From Trichuris trichiura (lineage: Eukaryota; Nematoda; Enoplea; Trichinellida; Trichuridae): DNA of 64,000 bases. Shown here in pieces: positions 26,864-39,000 of the stretch. The first letter of the stretch is position 1, and each line of letters opens with the position of its first letter. Both the position numbers and the translations under genes were made by a program. The notes below the pieces were generated by a model. It saw nothing but the letters and a program-made list of their open reading frames with translations. It was not told where the DNA came from and did not search any database. The stretch lies in NCBI GenBank assembly GCA_037903355.1, contig JBAJFE010000004.1, forward strand, positions 5,316,001-5,380,000, written 5' to 3'.

Positions 26864-27058
26864 TTACGTCTCCTCAGCTCGCTGAACCCGCGATATACAC
26901 GGTGTCGAATAATCCATTCCAAACGCTGCTACGAATTCGATAGTCACCAAAGCTGAGGTTTCGTTGAGTAAAGCCAGCACACCCACATAAACAGTCTTTT
27001 CGGTGCCCCTTAACTTCACTCGGTCGTCAACGTGAAAACCGCTGTTGCATGAGTGCAC
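26862..27058 (-). CDS. Possible orphan exon of a minus-strand gene
   Basis: A 64-codon minus-strand frame with balanced composition (for example GFHVDDRVKLRG and GVLALLNETSALVTIEF) runs straight into a strong donor, GAGAC|gtaagt. This suggests a real exon. I could not find the neighbouring exons with confidence and do not recognise the domain. Confidence 0.3.
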
Positions 27059-28623
27059 GCACTACTTCTGACGCATAGGCGCTGTCAGCATATGTGCTCC
27101 ACACAAAGCTCACAAAGTTCTTACTGTTCTTATAGCTGCCTTTTCTTGGTTAACTAAGAAAATTTACGCCGTTGTGAACGATCCCTATTATGGCTGGTTG
27201 AAGACTTCGCATAGTTATGAATTAAACAGTGGAAACCGTGAGAAAGTTTCCTCATGCATAGGGGACAGAAAACAATAATTCTCTTTCACTTGATTCAATT
27301 TTTATTTGAACATTCTTCTTTCCAATATTAGTCAACAGAGACTTTACTTGCAAATTTCAGGAATGGTGCTCAGTGAATCACGCACATACGGCGAAAGGTC
27401 CAGTTTACGCGCGAGATGGTTGAAGTAGCTGGCGCGCAAACCTAGGAGAGCAAGACCTAAGCGCATGGTCGTACTATAACGCGCACAATTGTATTCAGTT
27501 ATCTTGCGCTTCAAATAGTTTTCAAATTTATTCGCTGTGCCGTTTCGAGTCCTTTATGCTTCACGTGAGGCCGGTTTCGAATCTTACATGCAAGACAATA
27601 GGCTGCTCCATAAATGTACACACATGGTAGAGGATAAGTTTTAATGTCCATCCCATTCTATTGCATTGTCGCCAGTTCATAATTTATTAAATTTATGTAT
27701 GAAGTTTTAACAAAGCCTAAAGCACATCTTGTTCTAATATTCGAAAATTGTAGTCTTAACAAGGTAGTTGTAATGCTATGTTCTCCAGATTTCGATGGAA
27801 TCTTTCTAACTTACTCTGAAGTCGATATACATTCCCTCAAATCGTTTAATGCTGTGCTTCTCAATTTTACATTTTATTTTCTTTTAGTCCTCCGTTGAAC
27901 AGCTGCTGAAAGATAAATATAATGATTAGAAGCACTTGAGGAAATGCTGCATGTCATGTTAGGAAGTTGATAATTACGGTACCTTTCGTTTGTAGCCGCG
28001 AAAGACCTTTCAAAAAGAAATATTGAAAAATTCCGTAACTGCATGTTGCGTTGATTTTAATTGCTTGTTGTTGATTCTCGGTTTGAGAACTCGCTAGAAA
28101 GGTAGCTGCGGAGTGAGTCCCGTTGAATTGGCAGTTTGCAAGTGTCATCTGACAATCTGACACCTGGGACAGTTTTTGAAAAGAGAGTACCTCTACGATT
28201 GCCAACTGAATTAGTAAGAATAACGACGATTGCGGCTACGCAAAGCGTCTCTTGAATCCAACTGACTGGTAGTAGGCAACTAGCTTTAATTTACGTGGAT
28301 TTCATGTCTTCTTTCCACTATTTCCTTTTGAAAGAGGACACCATGCAGATCCTTTTACGCTTACTTCTAAAGGTAAACTCGGGCTGTTACTACAGGTTGC
28401 CTGAACAGGACCTGCTGGTATGATGTACTGTTACTCAGAAAAAATTTTGCATTTGTGCTTGCCACGGGCAGTTTGCTTTGCTCGCTGCCAGAGAACATAG
28501 CGGCAGAATTCTCGATAAAGCATATGCGAATGTTTCTGTGCGTACAGTTGAGGTTTCCGTCAATAAGCTGTTCAATTCATTAATTTTATTACAGGTATGC
28601 TAATCCGGTAGCTGATTGAAGAA
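27059..28623. other. Gene-poor interval
   Basis: Short frames at 27695-27898 (plus) and 28205-27954 (minus) have no support. Nothing else seen. Confidence 0.4.
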
Positions 28624-28857
28624 TCAGCTAAAAAGATGAGGCATCCGTAGCGTAGCTTCTAGAATAAAGATTTGTTCGTATTCTTGCTTCGTAAGCTTTC
28701 TAAAAGAGGATTGCGACTCAAGCTTATCAACCTTTCTATGCCCACAAGCTTGTGCTATGCTTTCTCTGTTCGGCCAATTGGCTATCGGTCGTTTGGGTAG
28801 GTATTCATTTATGATCTCAGGGGTTCTGTTTCTATGCATTTCAGCAGGTGAAACCAT
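28624..28857 (-). CDS. Possible 3'-terminal exon, unidentified
   Basis: A 77-codon minus-strand frame with protein-like composition (RTPEIINEYLPKRPIANWP, RKLTKQEYEQIFILEATLR) ends at a stop followed within about 45 bp on the minus strand by AATAAA (near 28,585-28,590). That fits the last exon of a gene, but no upstream exon was found and the family is not recognised. Confidence 0.25.
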   Translation of the reverse strand: MVSPAEMHRNRTPEIINEYLPKRPIANWPNRESIAQACGHRKVDKLESQSSFRKLTKQEYEQIFILEATLRMPHLFS

Positions 28858-29895
28858 ATTTGAATAAATTTTAAGATTGTTGAGAAGAGGCCAAGATAAA
28901 CTTTATTATTGCTTTTGCTGTTGGTTTACCTGAAGCCTCCTCGTTGAACATTCCAAAATGTTTGAAAATTAATTAAATATCGCTGAATTGCTGTTAGTAT
29001 TGGTAACTTTAATCGTCTTGGTTTTTTGACTTACTACAGTTTTCTATTATTCCAACGGTATTATCATGTATTGGCACTTCGCGTAGTGAACTGTTTTGTT
29101 TACTTATTGTTAACAAGACCCGTTTGAGTACTTTTGTTTTCATTGCTAATCAACGATGAATCCAGCCGCATGATCCAGGAATGATAAAGCAACAAAAAGC
29201 TATTAATTCCGTTGCATAATTTCAATGCTGACCTTGTTTCGAAAAAAGTGCGGTTTCACTTCATTGAGTTGCTTTGATAGCGTCTTAATTTAGTAGAGTA
29301 ATTACTATTTTCGGTTCCCATTGATGAATTAGAGTTTTCCATTGGTTTATGAGAAGTATATTTGCGTTTTATGAAATCTGGCAATAATTTCATTCTACGC
29401 GCAAATGGTCCAGAATCGTCGGAAGTTCATTTGCCCATTATGTAAGCTGTTGTTGTTGCGTGTGAACTTGATATTGCTGATCGCTGCAGAAATGCAAAGG
29501 TGTCCCCGGAATTCTTCTTCGTGCTTGCAAGTCGTTGCAGTTAGAACCGCTGTCTTTTCCCTGCTTGTTGGAACCTTAGGAGGATTTATTCTCTAAAGAA
29601 ATTTATGTAGGAACCGTTTTCCAAAAACGTTATGCCTGTTCGTTTTGACCTTTTGTTAGCATTAACTCTTGGCTGCAGTTTGAATGTCAGCTGTGCGTTA
29701 ACTGGAATGTATTAATGGTCTATGTATGGTCAAAGTTCATTCATGATTGCTGAAGTTTTAACGCAGTATACCATATTTTCAATTGCAGGTAGGCACTATA
29801 ACCATTTTAATAATACCTTTTGGATATGGATGATTGCCTGCCATCAGCGAGTACATTTAAAACGCCGTCTGTAATTGCCTTTACGGTGTTAACGC
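28858..29895. other. Gene-poor interval
   Basis: No gene supported. The only frame of note (29405-29596, plus, 63 codons) lacks any domain. Confidence 0.4.
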
Positions 29896-30819
29896 CTCAG
29901 TCTTTGGTTCAGCTACATAATATTCCCTAATTTTACAGTCACCACCACCCACCCACCCAAGTCTGTGTGCCAAAACGTTCTGCATGTTGTTCTGCCTTGC
30001 ATGAACGTTCTGCATGTTGTTCTGCATGTTGTCCTGCCACCCACCCAAGTCTGTGTGCCAAAACGTTCTGCATGTTGTTCTGCCTTGCATGAATACTGGA
30101 ATAGATTTTATTTGCGGGCTACAAACTTCTAAATTCTCAGCAGCACTTTGGGCATCGCTGATGACCATCACACAGTCTGGTGTTTTGTCATCTTTCACAG
30201 CGTGTCAAAGATTACAGTCGTAAGTGTCAAGACTTCGACGATTGCTTTCGCGATAATTGATTCCACTTTAATCTTCTTGATCCGTTGATTTCCAGTATTG
30301 TCACTTAATTAAAGGTAAATATTTTTGAAAGGTGAGACGCCCTAAGGTTACTACGAATCTGCCAGATGGATATTGCTCTATTGCTTGACATTACGAATCA
30401 GTAAATCAAGGAAGTTGCTTTCGGTTTTACTTTACTCTTAATTTCTGTTTCTTCTACCTTCAGAGTGGGTGAATCTTTAGTAATGGATGCCTCTTTTAAG
30501 CGGAGAAAGTAGTAAAATGGGAAATGAGTGCACATAACCAACGCTGTCTTTCTGACTTTGCTCTTTTCTTTTGAAACACGTCTTTTTCTAAACCTCTGCG
30601 ACTTTTAGTTAAAGGAAAGCATGATAGCGAAAGAATGAAAGCAATTTTATAAATAAAGGAAAAGGCACCGAATGTGTTTAGTTCACGTTTCTGTATACGC
30701 TCGTTTTTCGTTTGCAATGAAGAGTGATGTTTTGCCTTCTTTTTAAAAATTATTAGCAATTTCGCAATTGTAGTGACTGTAAAATTAGGGAATATTATGT
30801 AGCTGAACCAAAGACTGAG
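29896..30819. mobile_element. Element with perfect 47-bp terminal inverted repeats
   Basis: The left arm 29896-29942 (starting ctcagtctttggttcagc) and the right arm 30773-30819 (ending gctgaaccaaagactgag) appear to be exact reverse complements over 47 bp. They bracket about 830 bp. The interior has no transposase. It contains a tandem duplication and AT-rich sequence. No obvious target-site duplication was seen. The exact identity of the arms points to a recent event: a young nonautonomous element, or an inverted duplication. Confidence 0.6.
29948..30093. repeat. Tandem duplication, 89-bp period
   Basis: A unit beginning ccacccacccaagtctgtgt occurs at 29948 and again at 30037. Each copy is internally repetitive, with 'gttctgcatgttgttctgc' repeated. 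The minus-strand frame across it (30198-29881) translates to a short repeat (QNNMQNV) and is probably not a gene. Confidence 0.85.
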
Positions 30820-31242
30820 CTTATTTTGGCATGAAGTTGTTCTTATTAAAAAGTATCCTCTTCTAAGACAAGAAATAACATATGCTATATCCTTTCTGCT
30901 GTTTATTTTGAGCCAAATGTAATCGTCCAGATGGAAAAAGTGACTCGATGCCGATCATCTCCTTTGTTTCTTCTACTGGTGAAGATGCAAAGATCCGTAA
31001 GATAGGTGAAACTTCTGACAGCTACCGTCATTAAGAGATGGCAAAGTTTTCTTATCGTGACCCATGTCGATTACGAACATCGCGTGAGCTATTGCGTTCT
31101 CCAGCGCTTGTCGCTACGAAGATTTGCTTACTGCTTGAGCCACCATGGCATGAATTGATTGTTTGTTTTCTCTTAAGCGTAAGTTTTCTTTGCCACTGTA
31201 ACTAGTGATCGGTTTTATTCGATCATGGACGTCACGGACTTC
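30820..31242. other. No feature seen
   Basis: Intergenic sequence with no open frame, repeat or signal that I can support. Confidence 0.4.
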
Positions 31243-31467
31243 CTAATGCTTTAGCGTGTGCAGTGCGCTTTTGTTACGTTCCGTCCGCGTTGGTGAGAGC
31301 TGCTCCGCAACTGCTTCTCCTTTGTGCTCTGTTCCGCCAAGAACCATTTCCTCTACGCTAGATAGTTCATTTTTGTTTAGCAGCAAATTCTGAATATTTT
31401 TTGCCACTATCGTATGTATCTCTTCCATGTAAAAATTCATGCCAGTCAACAGTAGCAACGTAACCAC
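31243..31467 (-). CDS. Possible coding fragment, unidentified
   Basis: A 74-codon minus-strand frame with a helical, protein-like composition (MNFYMEEIHTIVAKNIQNLL, ELSSVEEMVLGG, PTRTERNKSALHTLKH). It could be the C-terminal exon of a gene that includes the frame at 32546-32133, but no splice junction linking them was established. Confidence 0.25.
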   Translation of the reverse strand: MVTLLLLTGMNFYMEEIHTIVAKNIQNLLLNKNELSSVEEMVLGGTEHKGEAVAEQLSPTRTERNKSALHTLKH

Positions 31468-32132
31468 ATGGGCTTTTCTAGTTCTGCAGGAAAATGATAG
31501 CGGTGAAAACCACGTAAGGAATTCACAGGAATTTCTGAAGCCGTTTTTGCGTTGCTTTATTTTTCAAGAAAATACTTGCCCGTATTCTGCTTATTTTTGT
31601 AGTCCTTCAAATGGGACAGCTCCATATAGCCTGCACTTTTGTTCCATTAATGTGTTTTCCAGCATGGTCTTTATTGATGCTACGTATTAATGTCTTATCC
31701 TGATGCACTTGAAGAAATTATTTTTTCCCAAATCACGTCGATATGATAATAGTTCGGTTAAGTTTAGTAACTGAAGTAAGAGAACGTGACTTGGTCGAAA
31801 TGTACGTTTTTTGCGCCTTATAATTTTGTCCATTAGACTTGTCGTGGCGTCTTTGGAATTAGAGAACGCGTTTTGTAGGTGATTTTTTCATTTCTCAACG
31901 GCGCTGCCGTGGTTCGCCAATTATTCTTGAGGGAAGCATAAGAGGTCGAAGAAGTTGACGGTAGTCTCAGAAGAGAATCTCTTTATAAACTTCATTTATT
32001 GCACAATATTGCTGATGAAAATTGATGCGTCCATCAAGCAAGCCGCTTTATTGCATTTCACTTTCAAAGGATGGTACAATGCTTGCGGTAGTGCCTTCAG
32101 TGCGCTACATTGATCTTTTCGAAAGAGCACCG

Positions 32133-32546
32133 TCATTCATTGTGTTCATCCAACTTGTTTTTCAATCTTTCGGATGGAGAGACTCGAGTCTTTGACAGCC
32201 TCGAATCGATCCTGTTTGGTTGTCTGTAGAAATCAAGATTTATAGAAGCACTTTTGGCAGAGCCTTTTGAACATGATAGCTTTGTTGGCCACCCTATTAC
32301 CCTCAGCTCATAGGAAAGAACCACAATACATATTATCATTGCTTCTTCAGCACCGATTACGCATGTCTTATTGGGAAAGGCGGAAAATGACTTTCTTTCA
32401 TATGCTTTTTCTTTTGATGTTGTGATGGCAGCCCATTTGAAGTTGAGCTGTGGCTGTTTCAATGTTTTTCTCTGCAAAACTTCTCCAGCGTGATCTTCAG
32501 CAACTTTCATGTCCCTTTTAGTTTCGCTCAGAGACTGTTGTTTCAT
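32133..32546 (-). CDS. Possible gene, 137-codon minus-strand frame
   Basis: An intact ATG-started frame just upstream of tomosyn on the opposite strand. The N-terminus is hydrophilic (MKQQSLSETKRDMKVAEDHA), a short hydrophobic stretch follows (EEAMIICIVVLSYEL), and the C-terminus is basic and serine-rich (RLSKTRVSPSERLKNKLDE). The length is more than expected by chance in this sequence, but I recognise no family. Its head-to-head position puts its start about 525 bp from the tomosyn start. Confidence 0.35.
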   Translation of the reverse strand: MKQQSLSETKRDMKVAEDHAGEVLQRKTLKQPQLNFKWAAITTSKEKAYERKSFSAFPNKTCVIGAEEAMIICIVVLSYELRVIGWPTKLSCSKGSAKSASINLDFYRQPNRIDSRLSKTRVSPSERLKNKLDEHNE

Positions 32547-33070
32547 TGAGTTTCCTAGTTTTTTGACACCGCCTCACCTGGCAGTCTTGTGTAAAGTCGA
32601 TATTTTCTTTTTCCCCGCTGAGAGTAGGCAATTTTGCTTTCATAAAAGAAATGCTTTTCTCCAGGGCTTATTGTTTTATATGTTAGCGACGAAGTGCATG
32701 CTGAGTTTTAAGCTGGTTCGACTTGGGTTTCAAAAATCAAAATCCTTCCTGTAATTGCATTTTTAACTTCGCTTTGATCTTTTTAATTTCCTCCAAAACT
32801 TATTTGAAGTCGAATAGCTCCTGGATGCATTCAGACATTGAGAATTTCGTGTTTCGCCGTTCAGTTGACAGTACGCTTTGTAGCTAGATGGTAACACTTT
32901 CTCATTTTCAGGAACATAAATATAACAGCCTTTATGGGCTAACAGACGAGTGGTAGCAACCTGTGCACTGCATCTACCATCAGACGAGTAATCTTGCCCT
33001 TGTTGTTCATGTCCTTAACAGAATTTGTTTTCCTTGGATGCTTTATAGACATTTCGTTTATGTTTAACCA

Positions 33071-36000
33071 ATGGATAAAGCTGGTAAAAGAATACGCGCC
33101 GCTTTTGAGGGCCTTCAAAACCTTTTGAACAACTCACAGCGTGTGGATCTGCAAACTTTGGACACTTTGTCTCCTGACGACTTTGCAGTTACGGAAGTAT
33201 TTCGTCTGAAGCACTTACTACTCAAGGAATTTGCAGCTTGTTCCTAGGTTGCATGCCACGGATTTCCTTATCAACCAACATGTCTCGCCTACGATCCGGT
33301 TCAAAAGTTGATGGCTATTGGTACGCAAAGCGGTGCCATTCGAATGTAGGTAACTTATAGGATTTCTTTGTTGTATGAGGCTTCGTTTTAGCCTTGGTCA
33401 GCCTGGCGTTAATGTCAATTTGAAGCACAACAATGGTGCCTCCGTCTTGCAGTTGCAGTTCCTCGTCAATGGGGTGTTTTGCTTCTTCCAAGTGGCTTTA
33501 ACATATATGGCATCTTTAATTCAGGGCGCTATAATTTCCCTATGCAGTGATTGTTGCGTTCATCTGTGGAACATACGCTTAAAGCGGCCAGAAATCGTGC
33601 ATAGTTTAAAATTCAATCGAGAAAGGTGAGTAGGCAGCTTTTCTTGCTTCTTTTCGCAGCGTTGATGAATGTGCATTTTATTTGCCGCTTCGATGCTGTT
33701 TTTCCAGCCATACTAAATAGATATTTTTGCTCGCTGTTCCTCTTCTGCGTTAACCTACACTTTTACGTATTAGCGACGATTTTAAGTTGAAGATAAACAA
33801 CATTTTCATGAGTGCATTTCGATTTACCTATGATAAATTTTATGGAAAGTAATCTGAGCGCCTAATCTAATTTGCGCCGTTTCCACTTCTTGGGTGGTCG
33901 TATAATGGTAGTGTTGTTGATCATAAGTGTAGTATCGCAGGTTCTTATCCCCAATTTTAATTGGCGTTATTCCAAAATTCTTTGGAATGAGAATGCAGAA
34001 GAGAACAAAGCACAATTCATTTGCTTTTCAAAGGCAGTATTGCGTTCAGTTAAATTTCCAGATTTCTATATCATCGAGCCACTTCTGGCATGTTTTATAA
34101 GATTTTCAGTGTGGAGCCACTGTTCTGGTTCAGATATTGACCAAACTACAAATCTGTGCGGTAAGCATTGTATCTGTGCGAATTCATGAAAAGCTTTGAA
34201 CGGTTTAATATTTTTTTACCTCCTTAGTTTTGAGGTTCTGTTTCTTTGGTAGTGTGTGGGAACATGGTTTCATATTTTTTAAAATTAAGACTGTTTTGTT
34301 CAGACTAGTTAATTCAATAAAACGTTACTCTTATTGCGGAAAAGTTCCGCTGGCTTTTGGAACTAATCTTGTCCTTTCACTGGCTATGCAGCCTTGAGCT
34401 TTCAAAAAATTGTCTGGATTATTTTGCAATACGATGTCTCTTTCCCTCATTTGAACATGTGGATGTCAAAAATTTATACAATAAAGTACTGGATTACCAA
34501 CGACCTTTAGCAGATAGCTTCAGAGTTGTTTTGGACTAACTGAAATAGCTATGCTCTTGTGAAAAACTATTGTACGTATACTGGGGTCGGTCTTGTGAGC
34601 TTCGTTGTTACAGTAGGCATTTACACTGAAAACGAATTATTTGTCCGAAATAACTTCCGAAAAACATTCAGCGAATTAGGATTAGTTTTTAAGGCACATG
34701 CCAATATCTGTTATCAAAGTTGTGAGCTAATTTAAAGGTGCGATTGCTGCGTTCTTGTTGTGTTAAAGCTTTTTTGACGCGTTTCCGTTCACTCGTTCGG
34801 TGGCCATATGTAAGCGAAGCAAAGTTCCTACCAACAAGTGGACGAATGGTAATCAGGAAGAAATACGCAACACAGCGTTATTTCTATTTCTTATAGAATC
34901 TTCAGCTTTAAGCTAGCAGCCTGGGTAATCGTTTAGACCAGTGTTTCTCATAGGGGGCGGTGGACACAAAAAGGGATAGTTGGAGGGGGCAGTAAGGCTA
35001 TAGTGGGAAGACGAAGAGTCAGGGGGCACTGAGGGGCTGGGAGTTCAGTCCCCCCCGCTTACTGTGCGCCCTGAGGCGCAGTTGCACTGTGCCCGTAGGC
35101 GCCGCAGCTGTGCTGAATTGAACCCTGCATCGTTAAAGCATATCTGCTATTAGTCACCCCGCTGAACCGGGAACGCTCGGTCACATGTGTGGCAATACTG
35201 ATAACAGCGATGGTACACAACGCGCTTTTTCAGCTGCTCCTTTCGCTGAGAGCAAGTACTTTTCTGGGTCTCCACTAAGAGCAGATGTTTTTGTGGAAGC
35301 CCTTTTCCAGCAAAAACTACTCACTCTTCATTCCTGCTGCATAAATAGCTGCGGTTGTTTGAGCGCTTCCAGAAATGACGCAAGGCTATGGTCAGTTCTG
35401 GCTACAAAAGCAGATCCTGTCTTCATATCCTTGTCTATGGTCTGTTGTAAAAAGGCCGCTTATTTCCCTCCTTTCGTCGTCGTTAATCGAGCATTGTTTT
35501 AGCATCGTTCTCGACCTCGTAACAGAAAAGCACAACCGCTTACAAATAGTCAATCGAGGGTTTGCGGCTTTGCGTGGTGACAATGAAGAGCGACATAGAA
35601 GACTTAGTTCGCTCGCATGTGCATGACCAGTCTCTGTAACGCTGCTTTTGACTGACGTGAAGCAGTAAAACAGACTGGTACAGCGCTGTCATGAACATGC
35701 GACTAATGAAACCGAAAATGGCGTGAAAGCGTCGGCGAATACCAAACTGACATAAAAGTCGCCGAAAAAATGCCACTCTTCACGCTTGCATCTTTTTCTC
35801 CCATGCACCCTGAGAGCCGTTAGAACGGTTATGCGCAAGGGGCGGTGGTGAGCTCGGCAGTGAGAAACACTGATTTAGACTAATGCTTCCAATAAAGCGG
35901 GATGTTGCGTTTCCTTCTTAGGCGAGGAAACGAATAGCGTATTTTACCAGGCTCTTGAGTCTAACACACAAGCTAAACCACATTCAAAGTTATATACTTA

Positions 36001-39000
36001 CAAACTACAGTTGGCCGTGAAACCAAAACCCGCATTCTAATTTCTTATTCATCATAGAATGCCGTGGCTGATGGCCAGTACGAAAAATGTGCGTCTTATC
36101 AAAAAATATCCAAAGCTTGGCGAGAACGGAGAACACTCTCTGAAAGCCTCATTTAATGTACAGATCACGCGCCGTATTCATCGCTTTTGGTTTCGAAGAC
36201 TTACCGCGCAGTAGCCAGTTTGCAATATAGCATATCATGTTCTGTGCTTACACATGCACTTCAGTGCCTATGGGAAAGCATAACTTATAAGCATAGTGCA
36301 GTTTAAAATACGTCGGAGTAAATGATCGCTATAATAGAAGGCCCTGCATTCAAATAATGAAATAGAACAGATGTAATAGCATTATGTAGTAAAAATTATG
36401 GAATTACGAAATTCTCGCGACGGTGGTGCAATTTCCACGCGACAAATCGAGCCGAATTAAACGATAGAAGCACTGTGACTGCTTTAGACTCCTACTGATT
36501 TTCAAATGGACGCCCCATGTGTAGAAATCTTTACATTTTCAGCCACTCGCAACAGCAGATACCGAGACCGTCGGCTCAGCTTTTGACACGTATTTTCAGC
36601 AACGGTCAACCACGAATATGGCGAGTTTCCTGCATCTGCTTCAACAGGGAATATACTGCATGTTATGCCCCGTATGCGAATTGCTGCTGAAGCAGACCAA
36701 CTTAACTATTAACCCAAGAGAAATAAAGAGAATTATTAAAGACGAATAGCTGTTACGTGGAAAGAGAATAGTTGGGTATAGCATCCAGTATGCTTTCAAG
36801 GGGAAAGGAACAAGCATGCGATTATTCCTGCTTCTTTCTACCCGTTGAGGATTTCGACCTAAAAGCCTTTGGCGAATTTACGGTACCAGCGCATTCTGAA
36901 TTTTCGCCAACTCATCTTTTCACCACCTCAAAGAAAAATTCCTGTTAACCAAATGACTCCAACCCAAGACGTAGGGAGAGCAACAATTTGCCAACGTGTA
37001 TGTAAGGGGAGAAACGCTGGGGACACTGTGATGCAGGTTGCGCGTTTATAACGTAAATATGAGAGATGGTCAGAAAGACACAGATTAACAAGCAGTAGGC
37101 TGAAAAGGGCAGTGGATCTGATCCTCTATTTATTTTGATCAGTTGGTACGCGGCAAAAATTCTCATTGTGTTGCATGGAAATAGCCACGATTATCGTGAT
37201 CCAGCTCTTGTGTATAGAACGGTTTGTTTGCTCCTGTTGAGCTGCCGTAGTAGTTTTTAGCAACGTTGTCCCTGCTGGAAGAGTTTTTTTTAAGTTTCAC
37301 ATCAGCAGCATATGATTATAAATAAGAAAGACCGCTTGGGAACAATCTAGAGTAGATTATCACTTCACAGCTCCACTCGTAAAGCGTGAGTTACGTCAAT
37401 AACAAAAGTTTCAAAGAGGATGACTGGTATGCGCTGGGTGTTGCGGTGCTGGCTACCAAAAATTGCCAAACGAAATGAAGGGAACTAAGGTGTCAGAGCG
37501 CGTTGTTTTCTTGGGCAAAACAACATCTGCTGAATCAGTGATTCACAAACGGCGATGGGAAAACAGATCGTGCCTGCTGGGGCACTTACCAGAGATTGAA
37601 AAGCTGGGGGAGAAGTTTTAGTTCGAATATATAGTTCAGATGGCCTCTGCTGACGTACTGGCGCATGATTGCTGTTTTTCTTTTTTCTAGGCTTGAAATT
37701 TCTGAATGGACGAGCTAATGGGTACGAGCTTATAGGATAGGTTAATGGAGTGTGGAAAACTAGAAGATGCCGTCGGATGCGCGCGCTAACACAATAAGGA
37801 GCTGGTAAAATCCGTGCTACAGTACGGACCGGTACCAGGGTTCGGCTTGAGACGGGACTTTTTAAGTTGAAACGCCAGCACAGCGCCTGCAAAGGGCTGT
37901 CGGTGAGCCTCTTTAGAAAGGAAATTGTCTTTGCAACGTCCATATGATGCAGCAGCTAGTCGTGGTTAAATGTTCCAAAAGTAGCTAAGATTCAGAGTGC
38001 CTTCAGACCTAAATATCAGTGGACCTCTTAACCATTCTCCTTTTTTCACTCTCAGTGCAGTGCTCAACAGGGTACATGAAATCTTCAATAGTTATTAAAA
38101 CGTAGACTTTGTGTCTGATGGTTTTGTGTTGGCTGATGAAGATGTTTTGAGCCCGTTTATGATGGGCTCAACTGAGCCATGATATTTCGTAGGCTATATG
38201 TATTACTTGCAAGGAATTCGTGTTCGGGCATGCGATATAGTCATCATAGATTAACACCGCGGTAAATTACGGAACCCTTGTGTATGGGCATTGGCCATGA
38301 CAAATTTAGATTAGTAATTCTGTCTTTAGATAATAGAAGACTATAAGTTAGTAGAAAAATTGTAACAAAGGAGTGTAACGCAGGTAGATAGATATGCTTG
38401 TTATTTAACTTTAATCAGTGGGTAGCTATGAATCACAAGGCGGCCTTAAAACTACTTCGTAGGTACGTTAATTGAGGTGCTAAGTGCGTTTTCTTTGACA
38501 ACAGTTTTCCATTATTTAAGCTTAACTTTTTTGCTCGTTTGTTCAAGAGCATCATTTGCTTCAATCTAGTGTATTTTAAACTTTTGAACTGTTAATAGTA
38601 TTGATTATTATAGGATGCTTTCTATTCAGTGTTCACCTATGTGGTTTGCCTTTTCTGTCAGATTTGAGGACAATTTCGTCCGCCGTTTACAGCTTTAATT
38701 TGTGCAGTTCTTGTAAGACCATTTCACCTCAATTTGTTAAGACCTCGGCAGGAAGAAAAAATGCGTGCTAGCTCGACTGTATAAAAGAGTGCTTGCACAG
38801 TTCATTGCTTTTTGTATGGTGAGGCGACGTTTAGTTACATAGAAAATATAACTTGTAGAAAAGACGTTTCCATAGTATGTATTAATAAGTACAGGGAAAT
38901 GACATAATAAACTTGCACCTGGAACAATGTTTTAATAATGCTGGAGTTAACATTTGGTGATACTCTATTTCATTTTGTGTCTTTTTGAGAACTGTTTGAA

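Noticed and set aside
37485..37943. 152-codon minus-strand frame in tomosyn intron 4
   Set aside because: Pro/Arg/Ser-rich with no domain, splice signal or poly(A) support; a GC-rich patch produces open frames more easily.
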